Positions 24,129-32,474 are shown, numbered from the stretch's first letter. The stretch is 34,162 bases of DNA from Saccharofermentans sp. (GCA_016292155.1 JAEFBC010000029.1:1-34162); one strand, 5' to 3'. Numbers and translations: made by a program. Notes: generated by a model from the letters alone, not told the origin.

Positions 24129-25321
24129 ATCAGTTCCTCGTAAAGCTTCATATATGCCTCGTAAGTCTTATCCTTCGAAAACCTGAAAGAGCCCGTATCA
24201 AGCCTTTTCCCCGCATCACAGATCAGACCGATCTTATCAGCAGCGCTCTTAAGATCATGAGGTTCAACAATATATCCGTCATTTAAAGTCAGCGTCTCAG
24301 GAATTCCGGTGCAGTTATATGCGACAACAGGCGTTCCGCAGGCGATCGCTTCAACATTAGGGAGTCCGAAAGTCTCTTCAACGCTCGCATTGAAAAGAAC
24401 ATTTGCAGCGCTGTATATTTCAGCTAATTCCTTAGGGCCGTCTGTCCTTCCGATACCTGTCATGTTATCAGGCAGCAGCCTCTTCTCTTTGTCATTAAGA
24501 CCGACCAGAACTATTCTGTATCTGTCGTCCAAGATCTTGGATAATTCAATAAAATCAGAAAGTCCTTTTCTGGTATCCCAAGTGCTCGCAACACCTAATA
24601 CGATGCGCTTGTCACCTATATTGTATTTGATCCTGAAATTGCCAGAAGAAGGCTTAAAGACATTTGTATCTATGCCGTTGTAGATGACCCTGGACGGGAT
24701 GTCTTTTAGGAACGAATCCTTAAGTTCACCTGCGAGCCAGTTAGAAACGCATACGAGATTAAGGTTCTTAACCGAGTGGAACATCTTATTCTTCTCTGCA
24801 AAATTCTTTGCCGAATTATCGCAGATCAGACTTGCCGGATAAGCTTTCTTCTGCGGGCAGCTGCTGCATCCGGTGAGCTTCCATTTATCACATCCTGCCA
24901 TGCTGTAATAGCAGCAGTGACCTGTATATGCCCAGCAGTCGTGAAGTGTCCAGACAACAGGTTTATCTGCTTCTGCAAGATACTCAAAGAGCATCGGAAC
25001 GTTTATGTAATAACCGTGCAGATTATGGAGATGAATGATATCCGGATCGTACTCTTTTATCTGCTTTATGAGTTTTGCCGTAGCTCCTTTGGAATAGTGA
25101 CCTGCCTTATCCGTAAACCTCGTGAAGACACCGTCAGCATAAACAGAAAAGGAATTTCCGATCCTGAACGACGGAACATCACCGGGAACATCATTTCTCG
25201 CAAAAGCGACGACACCTTCACTCCCGCGCGCTTTTAACGTGCGGTAGATATCGACGGTGATCTTACCGGTGCTCAAATTTCCGAATGTGTTTATCTGAAG
25301 TACTTTCACTTTTTTAATCAC
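24125..25321 (-). CDS. Glycosyltransferase family 4 with Cys-rich insertion
   Basis: This 398-residue GT-B enzyme has INTFGNLSTGKITVDIYRTL at the N-terminus. A cysteine-rich segment follows WTLHDCWAYTGHCCYY (then CDKW, GCSSCPQKKAYP), typical of the AmsK/WcaC-like GT4 subgroup. The donor half contains VIYNGIDTNVF and VEETFGLPNVEAIACGTPVV. The GTG at 25321 is used here; a second in-frame GTG at 25309 with GGTGA eight bases before it is equally plausible and would remove four residues. It follows the WbuB-like gene after seven bases and overlaps the next GT4 gene by ATGA. Confidence 0.9.
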   Translation of the reverse strand: MIKKVKVLQINTFGNLSTGKITVDIYRTLKARGSEGVVAFARNDVPGDVPSFRIGNSFSVYADGVFTRFTDKAGHYSKGATAKLIKQIKEYDPDIIHLHNLHGYYINVPMLFEYLAEADKPVVWTLHDCWAYTGHCCYYSMAGCDKWKLTGCSSCPQKKAYPASLICDNSAKNFAEKNKMFHSVKNLNLVCVSNWLAGELKDSFLKDIPSRVIYNGIDTNVFKPSSGNFRIKYNIGDKRIVLGVASTWDTRKGLSDFIELSKILDDRYRIVLVGLNDKEKRLLPDNMTGIGRTDGPKELAEIYSAANVLFNASVEETFGLPNVEAIACGTPVVAYNCTGIPETLTLNDGYIVEPHDLKSAADKIGLICDAGKRLDTGSFRFSKDKTYEAYMKLYEELI

Positions 25322-25328
25322 CGGTCTG

Positions 25329-26606
25329 TCAGAGCTTAGAGATCACATCAATGTATTTCTCTATGCTAATGTCTTTTGTAAGATTCTTAACAAGATAATC
25401 GTGGCCTTTGGTTCCCATATCGGAAAGCTCTTTGCTGTCAGCATTATCAATGAACCATCTGATGTTCTCTTCGACAGCCTTATAGTCACCGGGCTCAGAT
25501 ACTTTTCCGCAGCCGATCTCCGAGATCAGCATCTCAATCTCGGAACCCTTTTCGAGCACAGCAAGAACAGGCTTGGCAACACCTGCAATGCCATAGAACT
25601 TACTGGGGCACGATACACCCTTGATCCCCTTGGCATTGACGCACCAGTGCACATCAGCGGCATTCAGGCTGTAGATGAGCTTATCCTTATCCTGATAAGG
25701 GATGAACTTAACAGAATCCATATTGTGTTCTTTAACATAAGCAGTGAGTTTATCAAGAACAGATCCTGCGCCGACGAATGCGAAAACAACTTCCCTGCCG
25801 TCAGGTGTCCTGCTTCCGTTAAACTTCTCAATAACCTTGATAAGTCCTTCGAGATCGTAGTAAAGGCCGATATTGCCCGAATACATGATGATGAACTTAT
25901 TCTCTAAGCCATACTTAGCCTTGAATTCATTGATGCCGGGCTCATCCTGGGATAAAGGATATATCTGCTTTTCGTCGATCCAGTTGTTGATCATGGTATG
26001 GTCTGGAACTTCTTCACCCTTAAACCTGTTCTTCAATGTATCGACAAGGTCTCTGCCTACAGTGATAACGAGATCTGACTTCCTGCATGACTTCTTATCA
26101 AGGCTCATCGCGATCTTCATTACAGGCTTCATCTTCACATAGCCCGTAGCTTCGATCTGCTCAGGATTAAAGTCCTGGATGCAGTAGATAAACTTAGGGT
26201 GTTCACCCTTATCTGTCCTGATCTTTTTCTTGCCGTAAAGACCGAGCATACCGCCCATTATTGGAGGCTGGGATATTGTGAAGATATAATCCTGGTTGCC
26301 GGCTTTCTTAGTCGCCTTTTTTGCCTGTGAATAGTAAGCAAGAAGATTTTTGATCCTGCTCTTCTTACTGTTCTTGGAAAATTCCGGAACAGGGACTCTT
26401 AAGATCTTTACTCCGTTTAATTCCTCTTCGTAGATCTTCTTTTCCTTGTATTCTTCGGAGATCACGCCTGTATAGGACGGAACTGTACAGATGACCGTAA
26501 CGTCAAAATCATCTTTCATTCCCTCTGCCATATCCTGAAGGATCTGGCCGGTTGAAGCGGCATCAGGTGCGTAGTAATGAGCGTAGATAAGAAGTTTCTT
26601 TTTCAT
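25329..26606 (-). CDS. Glycosyltransferase family 4, WbuB-like
   Basis: The protein opens MKKKLLIYAHYYAPDAASTG and carries VICTVPSY, YCIQDFNPEQIEATG, the donor-binding IMYSGNIGLYYDLEGLIKV and CPSKFYGIAGVAKPVLAVLEKGSE. These match the WbuB group, which often transfers fucosamine or related 6-deoxy sugars in O-antigen and capsule synthesis. The ORF track adds 48 upstream residues read through the acyltransferase gene in another frame; the ATG at 26606 overlaps the acyltransferase TGA by one base and has GGAG seven to eight bases upstream, so the protein is 425 residues. It is the first glycosyltransferase after the priming enzyme. Confidence 0.92.
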   Translation of the reverse strand: MKKKLLIYAHYYAPDAASTGQILQDMAEGMKDDFDVTVICTVPSYTGVISEEYKEKKIYEEELNGVKILRVPVPEFSKNSKKSRIKNLLAYYSQAKKATKKAGNQDYIFTISQPPIMGGMLGLYGKKKIRTDKGEHPKFIYCIQDFNPEQIEATGYVKMKPVMKIAMSLDKKSCRKSDLVITVGRDLVDTLKNRFKGEEVPDHTMINNWIDEKQIYPLSQDEPGINEFKAKYGLENKFIIMYSGNIGLYYDLEGLIKVIEKFNGSRTPDGREVVFAFVGAGSVLDKLTAYVKEHNMDSVKFIPYQDKDKLIYSLNAADVHWCVNAKGIKGVSCPSKFYGIAGVAKPVLAVLEKGSEIEMLISEIGCGKVSEPGDYKAVEENIRWFIDNADSKELSDMGTKGHDYLVKNLTKDISIEKYIDVISKL

Positions 26607-27187
26607 CAGAGCTTCTCCATCTTTCTTATAACCCTGCCGGGATTGCCGACTATGACTGAACCTGCTTCGAACTTGCCTGATACAACAGCGCCGGCGCCTA
26701 CAACGCAGCCATCGCCAAGCTCTGTACCTTTGAGGATTATCGCATTGCATCCGATAAAACAGTTCTTTCCGATCTTAATGGGCTTTGAAGGAACAAGGTC
26801 ACTGTCGCCGCCGTTCTTATCGGCCAAAAGCTTATTTCTTGTCTCTGCTTCGATGGGATGGAAATCATTATCAAGGATCTTCGTATTACCGCCGATTGCT
26901 GTATTCTCACCGATCTCTATGCCTTTTCTCGCATAGACAGTAACACCGCTCATGCCGACGTTATCACCGATCCTGATATATGCTCCGGGTGCACGTGTAA
27001 CGATAATTGTTCTGCTGTAAAGACCTACGAGATTAGACAGGAATGAGGACTTGATGGTGACATTATTTCCGATGTTAAGCTCGGCACCCTTCTTGTTATA
27101 GATTACGGGAACGCCTTTAAGAAGCAGGCCTTTGCCATACTTCACCTTAGTAGCTTTCATAACAAGCTTATACCAGTTGCTGTTCAT
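26606..27187 (-). CDS. Hexapeptide-repeat O-acetyltransferase (WbbJ-like)
   Basis: This 193-residue left-handed beta-helix acyltransferase has repeated hexapeptides: LNIGNNVTIKSS, IRIGDNVGMSGVTVYARKGIEIGENTAIGG, then IKIGKNCFIGCNAIILKGTELGDGC and VVGAGAVVSGKFEAGSVIVGNPGRVI. DNDFHP carries the catalytic histidine typical of the group. It probably O-acetylates a sugar of the repeat unit with acetyl-CoA. GGAGGGG lies three to four bases before the ATG. It lies between the priming sugar transferase (39-base gap, no hairpin) and the WbuB-like gene. Confidence 0.93.
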   Translation of the reverse strand: MNSNWYKLVMKATKVKYGKGLLLKGVPVIYNKKGAELNIGNNVTIKSSFLSNLVGLYSRTIIVTRAPGAYIRIGDNVGMSGVTVYARKGIEIGENTAIGGNTKILDNDFHPIEAETRNKLLADKNGGDSDLVPSKPIKIGKNCFIGCNAIILKGTELGDGCVVGAGAVVSGKFEAGSVIVGNPGRVIRKMEKL

Positions 27188-27226
27188 GACCCCTCCTGTC
27201 AGTTCCTTTGCTTTCCCGGATGCGGA

Positions 27227-28669
27227 TTATTTCGCGCCTCTGCCGGTAAATACAACACCTATCGTCTTTAAAAGGATCTTAAAATCAAGACCCAGGCTCC
27301 AGTTGGAGATATATTCTGTATCGAGTCTTACGACTTCCTCGAAGTCCGTGATCTCGGATCTGCCGCTTACCTGCCACATGCCTGTGATACCGGGCTTTAC
27401 GGCCATTCTCGCACGGTGATGATAGTGATATTTCTCATACTCGTCGATCGTAGGAGGTCTTGTTCCTACTGTTGACATAGAACCCGTCAGCACATTGAAG
27501 AACTGAGGGAACTCATCAAGGCTTGTTTTTCTAATAAACTCACCGATACCGGTCTTTCTAGTGCCGTCAGGAAGGATCTTATTGCCGATGATACGGGGAT
27601 CGAAATCCATCTTGAACATCATGCCGTCCTTAACGAGGTTATCATCCATGAGTTCCTGCTTCATCTGCTCGGCATCCATTCTCATGGAGCGGATCTTATA
27701 GATCCAGATATGCTGGCCGTTCTTACCGATTCTCTTCTGCTTGAAAAGTATAGGTCCAGGTGACTGGATCTTGATTATGGGTCCTACGATAATCATGATG
27801 AGCACGGCAATAATGCTTCCGATTATGCCTGCGAAGATATCGAAAACTCTCTTTATCAGGATCTGTACAGGAGTAGCATAGTTAACAGCAGTTGTAAGGA
27901 CCGATGTTCCACCGATCTTCTCGGAGAATCTCTTTACGCCTGAACGTCCCATGTAAGGAACGTGATAATGAGTGGGAACAGCCATAGTAGCGCATGCATC
28001 CATGAGCCTTATTACTGCCCTGTCATTTATGGGTGCATCGATATAGACCGAATCGACCCATTCCTTAGCTATATACTGGGCAGCCTTCTTCATGTCGGAT
28101 ACGACAGGGATGCCCTGAACACTTGTGAGATTGGAGTTTTCGAGAAGGATAATACCTACGATATCGTAGCCGGCCCTGTTATCGCTTAACAGCTGTGTGA
28201 CGATCTGATCCGCATTCTTCTCTGATACGACAACGAGCATATTATTACGCTCTCTTCTGAATCTGCTGTGCTGGAGGAAAAGTTTCCAGAGTGCTCTGAA
28301 ACCGTATCCTGCAACCACATACAATAAAGCGGTTCCGCCAAGGACTGATCTGGAATAATATACGTCCTGCTGAGCCGAGAACAGATAGAACAAAACGATG
28401 GCAAATACATAGATGCTGTGCTTGCCGAATTCGATAAGTTCTCTTGCATAACTTCTCTTGATTACGTCATGAAGTGAATTATTAAGGACGATAACGAGAA
28501 GGTCAGCCAGGAAAAGCAATATACCCAGGTTCCTGTATGCATGGTTCAGATAGACCCATTCACCGAAACGTAAGTAATACACGAGCATATATGAGAGCTG
28601 AATGATCACGATGTCAAGCAGCATGAAGTCTATGTGCTTTGACCAGCCCTGTGCGTTTCTCTTATACAC
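27227..28669 (-). CDS. Undecaprenyl-phosphate sugar-1-phosphate transferase (priming enzyme no. 1)
   Basis: This 480-residue WcaJ/WbaP-type membrane enzyme links the first sugar to undecaprenyl phosphate. It has four or so N-terminal helices (DFMLLDIVIIQLSYMLVYYL and following), a CoA-binding-like middle domain (NMLVVVSEKNADQIVTQLL, VDSVYIDAP), and a C-terminal catalytic domain. That domain has KRVFDIFAGIIGSIIAV, SPGPILFKQKRIGKNGQHI, YKIRSM, DEFPQFFNVLTGSMS, GTRPPT and GMWQVSGRSEITDFEEVV, the last being typical of glucose/galactose/GlcNAc-type priming enzymes. The start is GTG with GAGGG seven bases before. It directly follows loaP (17 bases), so it is the first gene of the long operon controlled by that factor. 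Confidence 0.94.
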   Translation of the reverse strand: MYKRNAQGWSKHIDFMLLDIVIIQLSYMLVYYLRFGEWVYLNHAYRNLGILLFLADLLVIVLNNSLHDVIKRSYARELIEFGKHSIYVFAIVLFYLFSAQQDVYYSRSVLGGTALLYVVAGYGFRALWKLFLQHSRFRRERNNMLVVVSEKNADQIVTQLLSDNRAGYDIVGIILLENSNLTSVQGIPVVSDMKKAAQYIAKEWVDSVYIDAPINDRAVIRLMDACATMAVPTHYHVPYMGRSGVKRFSEKIGGTSVLTTAVNYATPVQILIKRVFDIFAGIIGSIIAVLIMIIVGPIIKIQSPGPILFKQKRIGKNGQHIWIYKIRSMRMDAEQMKQELMDDNLVKDGMMFKMDFDPRIIGNKILPDGTRKTGIGEFIRKTSLDEFPQFFNVLTGSMSTVGTRPPTIDEYEKYHYHHRARMAVKPGITGMWQVSGRSEITDFEEVVRLDTEYISNWSLGLDFKILLKTIGVVFTGRGAK

Positions 28670-28686
28670 TTAAAACCCTCTTTTTC

Positions 28687-29202
28687 CTATTTCTGCGGCG
28701 GGAGCTTATCTATGATCTCCAGTCCCACCTTGATCTCTCTCGGGCCTCCCATGAAATCAGCCCTGATTATCGCGATCCTCTTATGACGGTTGACCTTAAG
28801 GATGCATCCTTCAAGTCCGTGCAAAGGACCGTATTTGATAATGATCTTGTCCCCTTCGATGACTCCTACTGACTCTTGTGCAATATAGTCATCGCCAATA
28901 AGTATTCTTAAAAACTTCTCTTCATCAGGTGATATCGAACTATACCCGTAGCCTGTTCCCAGGATCTTCGTAAAAGCATTGATCTTTTTTAAGCGCAGAT
29001 AAAAACTGTCTACGTCATTTGTCTGAAAGAAAATGTATCCCGGGAATAGCGGCATAGTTACCTTAGTCCACTCGCCCTTGATACTTTTTCTCCGTTCAAA
29101 CAAAGGAACGAAGATCTCTTCACCATCTTCTTTGACTTCGAGCTTCAATCTTTCTGCCAGTTTAAGCTCGTCGCCAGTGCGCACTTGAACTACGTACCAC
29201 AT
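28687..29202 (-). CDS. loaP: NusG-like transcription antiterminator LoaP
   Basis: This 171-residue specialised NusG paralogue opens MWYVVQVRTGDELKLAERL (NGN domain), followed by PLFERRKSIKGEW, then VTMPLFPGYIFFQT. It ends with a KOW domain (EGDKIIIKYGPLHGLEGCILKVNRHKRIAIIRADFMGG). LoaP proteins ride on RNA polymerase and suppress intrinsic termination in long biosynthetic operons of Firmicutes; they are recruited through an RNA hairpin in the leader. The position at the head of an 11-kb or longer block of glycan genes fits. It has a TATAAT box about 30 bases upstream and a strong terminator further up. The ribosome binding site is weak, so expression may be low. NusG itself is about the same size but always lies next to secE and ribosomal genes, not here. 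Confidence 0.93.
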   Translation of the reverse strand: MWYVVQVRTGDELKLAERLKLEVKEDGEEIFVPLFERRKSIKGEWTKVTMPLFPGYIFFQTNDVDSFYLRLKKINAFTKILGTGYGYSSISPDEEKFLRILIGDDYIAQESVGVIEGDKIIIKYGPLHGLEGCILKVNRHKRIAIIRADFMGGPREIKVGLEIIDKLPPQK

Positions 29203-29231
29203 GCCGATATTTTACCATTAAAGCCAAAAGT

Positions 29232-29237
29232 ATTATA
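29232..29237 (-). promoter_or_regulatory. -10 box upstream of loaP
   Basis: The minus strand reads TATAAT within ATTATTTATAATAC, about 30 bases ahead of the loaP ATG. No -35 at a standard distance is clear (TTGCCT lies only 13 bases upstream). If used, the leader would be only about 20-25 bases and would not contain the hairpins described next. Confidence 0.35.
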
Positions 29238-29263
29238 AATAATATATTTAAGGCAACTTGCGT

Positions 29264-29280
29264 CAGTTTTGGTGAAACTG
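29264..29280 (-). promoter_or_regulatory. Leader hairpin between the wzz-like terminator and loaP
   Basis: On the minus strand CAGTTT-CACCA-AAACTG forms a perfect six-pair stem with a five-base loop. It lies 17 bases downstream of the strong terminator hairpin. Its position suits an antiterminator-loading element for transcripts entering from the wzz-like gene, but it has not been compared with known LoaP target RNAs. Confidence 0.3.
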
Positions 29281-29297
29281 TGTAAGAAAAATGAAAG

Positions 29298-29327
29298 AAT
29301 CCTCCGTGAAAAGCTTCACAGAGGATT
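29298..29327 (-). terminator. Intrinsic terminator after the wzz-like gene
   Basis: AATCCTCCGTGAA and TTCACAGAGGATT pair over 13 positions with one C-A mismatch and a four-base AAGC loop. On the minus strand the stem is followed by CTTTCATTTTTCTT. This is the strongest terminator inside the glycan block and separates the Wzz-like gene from loaP and the rest. Confidence 0.75.
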
Positions 29328-29355
29328 ACTTCTAAAAAATCGCTGATTTATTAGC

Positions 29356-30891
29356 TTAAATGATGATTGCTCCGACGATCTTTGTTCCTGTGTTGTCGAT
29401 CAGGGCAATCTCGTTGGCAACAGTCTTATAGAGTGAAACATTCCGCTGCTCCAAAAGAACTACACCATCGTAATCCGGAATGATCTTAAGGATATCAGGA
29501 TCAGAGAACAGATCAGGCTTGTAATCGCCCTTAAGGCCAAGCTTCTTAACAGCTTCATCCATGGCCTTCCTATCGCCTGTACCGGTGATAATGATCTTAT
29601 CCATGCCTTTGATGATGTTATTGTAGTTGTTGGAGATGAGCTTGATATTGTTATCAGCACTCATCTTTGCATCATCTTCAGACTTGATGTCGATGTACGC
29701 AGTATATTTGCATCTCTTGCCTGTGGGCTTTAATACGCCGATCTTCTTAACAGAACCGAACTTACAGAAGAACTGCGCCTGTGTAGCGATCTTCTTTCCG
29801 AAAACATAAATGAGAACAAGGATTACAGCTACAACAAAGGCTCCTGCGACAAAACCTATCAGGCCGTACTTTATGCCGGGCTTTACTGTTCCCCAGAAGC
29901 TTACGTTCATTTCAGGTGCATCCGCAGTAACAGGTGCCTCATCCTCTATATGTTCTTCCTTAAAATACTCAATGAGTTCTTCCTTACCGGATACTTTAAG
30001 ATCTTTGGCAAGCTGGTCCAACGTATCGTTATAGCCTACGATCTGCTTCTGCAAAGTCTCGATCTTGGACGTCTGGTTTACCTGATTATCCCTGATAGAG
30101 GGATCAACCTTTACATTCTCCTGAATGCCTACAAGAGTAAGCGAATGATCTGTTACAGACTTCTTAAGCTTGTCATATTCAGTGAATACCTTCTTCTTTA
30201 CCAGATCGATCACATCGTCTGTAAATTCTTGGGAAGGACCGATGACTCTTACGTTAAATGAAGCTACCTTGCCCGCAGAACCTTCAGCAGAAAGGATCGC
30301 GCCGTCAGAGATCTGGCTGTCAAAATACATAACTTCCTTAATGTAATCAGCCCTCAGATCATTTTTAGCTGCATATTCGTCGAGATAATCGCCGCCCTGA
30401 ACCGCATTCTGATATGCAGCAACAAGAGCACGGTCAACGCCTCCTGCGACATTCTCGTTAACAGAGATCACGAACTGGCCCTTTGTCTCATAAACATTCT
30501 CAGCATCGATCTGCATATATACCGAATCAGAAAGATACTTTCTCTGATGTTCGATCTGAGAATTCACCTTAGCTGATGCATTTACAATATCTCTTGCTCT
30601 GCCGAGCTTCTGTATACGCTCCTCATACTCGACGTCAGTCTCTTTATCATCTCTGACACTTAAGCCGTTAGTGTAAGATGTAGAAACAGGGCTCTGCTTA
30701 ATGATCTTGTATGCGAAAAGCGCGCCTCCAAGCACAACTCCGGCAATCAGGACAACCCCAAGATTTCTTAAGACTGAATAAAGCAGATCCTTAAGACTCA
30801 GCATGGAATCATTCTCATTGGAATCCAGCATCAGAACGACATTCTGGCCGTTAGAGTTAAGATCTGCCTGCTCCTTTTTATTCGAATCCAT
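29356..30891 (-). CDS. Wzz/CapA-like chain-length regulator with kinase-like cytoplasmic tail
   Basis: This 511-residue polysaccharide co-polymerase has two membrane helices (about residues 42-64 and 342-364) enclosing a large extracytoplasmic region, the usual Wzz/FepE/Etk layout that sets polymer length. The opening LLYSVLRNLGVVLIAGVVL fits the family. Unlike short CapA proteins, it has a cytoplasmic tail of about 145 residues. Its KIIITGTGDRKAMDEAVKKLG and YDGVVLLEQRNVSLYKTVANEI and final GTKIVGAIII look like the first and last strands of a BY-kinase domain, yet the Walker A sequence is not present. No functional BY-kinase gene is in the window. AAGGAGA precedes the ATG, with a good promoter upstream, divergent to the M20 peptidase. 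Confidence 0.87.
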   Translation of the reverse strand: MDSNKKEQADLNSNGQNVVLMLDSNENDSMLSLKDLLYSVLRNLGVVLIAGVVLGGALFAYKIIKQSPVSTSYTNGLSVRDDKETDVEYEERIQKLGRARDIVNASAKVNSQIEHQRKYLSDSVYMQIDAENVYETKGQFVISVNENVAGGVDRALVAAYQNAVQGGDYLDEYAAKNDLRADYIKEVMYFDSQISDGAILSAEGSAGKVASFNVRVIGPSQEFTDDVIDLVKKKVFTEYDKLKKSVTDHSLTLVGIQENVKVDPSIRDNQVNQTSKIETLQKQIVGYNDTLDQLAKDLKVSGKEELIEYFKEEHIEDEAPVTADAPEMNVSFWGTVKPGIKYGLIGFVAGAFVVAVILVLIYVFGKKIATQAQFFCKFGSVKKIGVLKPTGKRCKYTAYIDIKSEDDAKMSADNNIKLISNNYNNIIKGMDKIIITGTGDRKAMDEAVKKLGLKGDYKPDLFSDPDILKIIPDYDGVVLLEQRNVSLYKTVANEIALIDNTGTKIVGAIII

Positions 30892-30920
30892 CTATTATCT
30901 CCTTAAAATAAATTATAATA

Positions 30921-30949
30921 ATTATAAACTCAGCGTCATGTATCCACAA
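30921..30949 (-). promoter_or_regulatory. Sigma-A promoter of the wzz-like gene and glycan block
   Basis: On the minus strand TTGTGG (30944-30949) and TATAAT (30921-30926) are separated by exactly 17 bases, and the start codon follows about 30 bases after the -10. This is the best promoter match in the window and probably the main entry for the glycan genes. Confidence 0.65.
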
Positions 30950-31027
30950 ACTCGCAACCTATCTATATAGTAACCCGCATCATCAGACAACCTATCGGCA
31001 AAATGCCAAAATACACTCTAACTCCGC

Positions 31028-31054
31028 TTAAGATATTTCCAATTGTGATATGAT
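31028..31054 (+). promoter_or_regulatory. Extended -10 promoter of the M20 peptidase gene
   Basis: TGATATGAT ends at 31054 and forms an extended -10; TTAAGA lies 15 bases before the hexamer. The 191-base divergent region also holds a small GGCA-AAA-TGCC palindrome (30996-31006) of unknown meaning. Confidence 0.4.
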
Positions 31055-31082
31055 TCAAATCAGAAAGAAACGGAGGCGTTAA

Positions 31083-32402
31083 ATGAACAATTCCTCATTA
31101 TCTGAAAACGAATTCAGTTTTCTCAAAAAGCTTATTTCCATTGAAAGCACAGGCTCTTCACCCGTAGAAGATGCTTCTTACGGCACTCTTCCCTACGGTG
31201 CAAAACCATTCTCTGCTTTAAAGTTCTTTTTGGACGATGCAGCTCAATCAGGCATTAGAACCGGCATCATTGATAACCGCGTCGGCTGGTGCGAGACAGG
31301 CCCCGAAAATGCGGCCCTCATAGGCATAGTCTGTCACCTGGACGTTGTACCATCAGGCGACGGCTGGAACACTGATCCTTTTGAACTGACACTTAAAGAC
31401 GGTATCCTCTACGGCAGAGGAATCGTTGACGATAAAGGCCCTGCTGCAGCAAGCTATTTTGCCATGAAGAGACTTATGGCAAGCGGTTATGACTTCAAAA
31501 AGAGGATCCGCCTCATCCTTGGAACAGATGAAGAAAGAACCTGCTCCTGTGTTGAGACCTATGCCGCAAAGGGTGAGATCCCTTCATTCTCGATCACTCC
31601 TGATGCAGAATTCCCTGTAATCTATGCAGAGAAAGGCATAATGAATATTAAGATCTCAGAAGACAGTCCGTCTTCTGTAAAGGCCTCTGCCGGCACGGCA
31701 GCAAACATGGTGCCCGCTTTTAGCACTTGCACTATCGGCGGCAAGGAATACTCAGCCAGGGGCAAGACAGCACACGCTTCCAAGCCTGATCTTGGTGTAA
31801 ACGCGATTTTCGAGATGATCAAGATGATGGACGAAGATAATGCCGACTATTCCTCATCTCCTATCTTAAGCTTTATTTCAAAAGAACTTGTCGGCAAGAG
31901 TTCCGCTGAATATACAGGATGTGACGTAACCGATGAATCCGGCAGCGTTACAGCCAATCCTTCCATCCTGAAGTGCGGTGAAGACGGTGAATCACTCGTC
32001 ATCGACATCCGGTGTCCTGTTAGCTACAGCATGGATTCGATCACTTCTTATATAGCAATGAGAGCAGCTGAATACGGACTTTTCGCAGAGATAACTAATC
32101 AGATGGCTCCGCTCTATAAAGCTAAGGATCTGCCGGAGATCTCTGTTCTCACGGATATCTGGAAAGAAAACATGCCCTCATACAGCGGATATCTCCCTGA
32201 ATACCTTGAGTCATATACTGAGCCTATTGCAATCGGCGGCGGCACATATGCGCGTCACATGCCCAATACCATTGCTTTCGGCATTCAGACGCCCTGGCAG
32301 GAAGACCAGTGCCATCAGACTAATGAATGCAGGGCTCTTAAGGATTTTGAGACAGACATAAAGGTCATGATAGAAGCGATCAAGGCATTATCCGAACAGT
32401 AA
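31083..32402 (+). CDS. M20 family dipeptidase (PepV/Sapep-like)
   Basis: This 439-residue cytoplasmic zinc peptidase is the only plus-strand gene. It has the metal-binding HLDVVPSGDGWNTDPF, the bridging YGRGIVDDKGPAAASYFAM, GTDEERTC with the catalytic glutamate and FSITPDAEFPVIYAEKG, all typical of PepV-type dipeptidases. A dimerisation insert (about residues 185-330) and a terminal metal histidine region (GGTYARHMPNTIAFG) follow. It probably cleaves dipeptides for amino-acid supply and has no evident link to the glycan genes. GGAGG precedes the ATG by seven bases, and it ends at a strong shared terminator. Confidence 0.94.
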   Translation: MNNSSLSENEFSFLKKLISIESTGSSPVEDASYGTLPYGAKPFSALKFFLDDAAQSGIRTGIIDNRVGWCETGPENAALIGIVCHLDVVPSGDGWNTDPFELTLKDGILYGRGIVDDKGPAAASYFAMKRLMASGYDFKKRIRLILGTDEERTCSCVETYAAKGEIPSFSITPDAEFPVIYAEKGIMNIKISEDSPSSVKASAGTAANMVPAFSTCTIGGKEYSARGKTAHASKPDLGVNAIFEMIKMMDEDNADYSSSPILSFISKELVGKSSAEYTGCDVTDESGSVTANPSILKCGEDGESLVIDIRCPVSYSMDSITSYIAMRAAEYGLFAEITNQMAPLYKAKDLPEISVLTDIWKENMPSYSGYLPEYLESYTEPIAIGGGTYARHMPNTIAFGIQTPWQEDQCHQTNECRALKDFETDIKVMIEAIKALSEQ

Positions 32403-32425
32403 AATCTTTAACTTTAACAAAACAA

Positions 32426-32453
32426 AAAGCGCTGACCATAAGATCAGCGCTTT
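32426..32453. terminator. Bidirectional terminator between convergent genes
   Basis: AAAGCGCTGA and TCAGCGCTTT form a perfect ten-pair stem with an eight-base loop. A T-rich tail occurs on both strands (TTTATTATTT on plus, CTTTTTGTTTTG on minus), so it can end both the M20 peptidase and the NlpC/P60 transcripts. Confidence 0.88.
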
Positions 32454-32474
32454 ATTATTTCTGTTGTTGGTTTC

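Noticed and set aside
26607-26750. N-terminal arginine-rich extension of the WbuB-like protein in the ORF track
   Set aside because: It is the acyltransferase coding sequence read out of frame; the ATG at 26606 with GGAG and TGATG overlap is the real start.
28687-29202. Possibility that this is the housekeeping NusG
   Set aside because: Housekeeping nusG is linked with secE and rplK/rplA; here it heads a glycan operon and has the LoaP-like layout.
30996-31006. GGCA-AAA-TGCC palindrome in the divergent region as an operator or riboswitch element
   Set aside because: Too short and not at either promoter core; mentioned under the promoter entry only.
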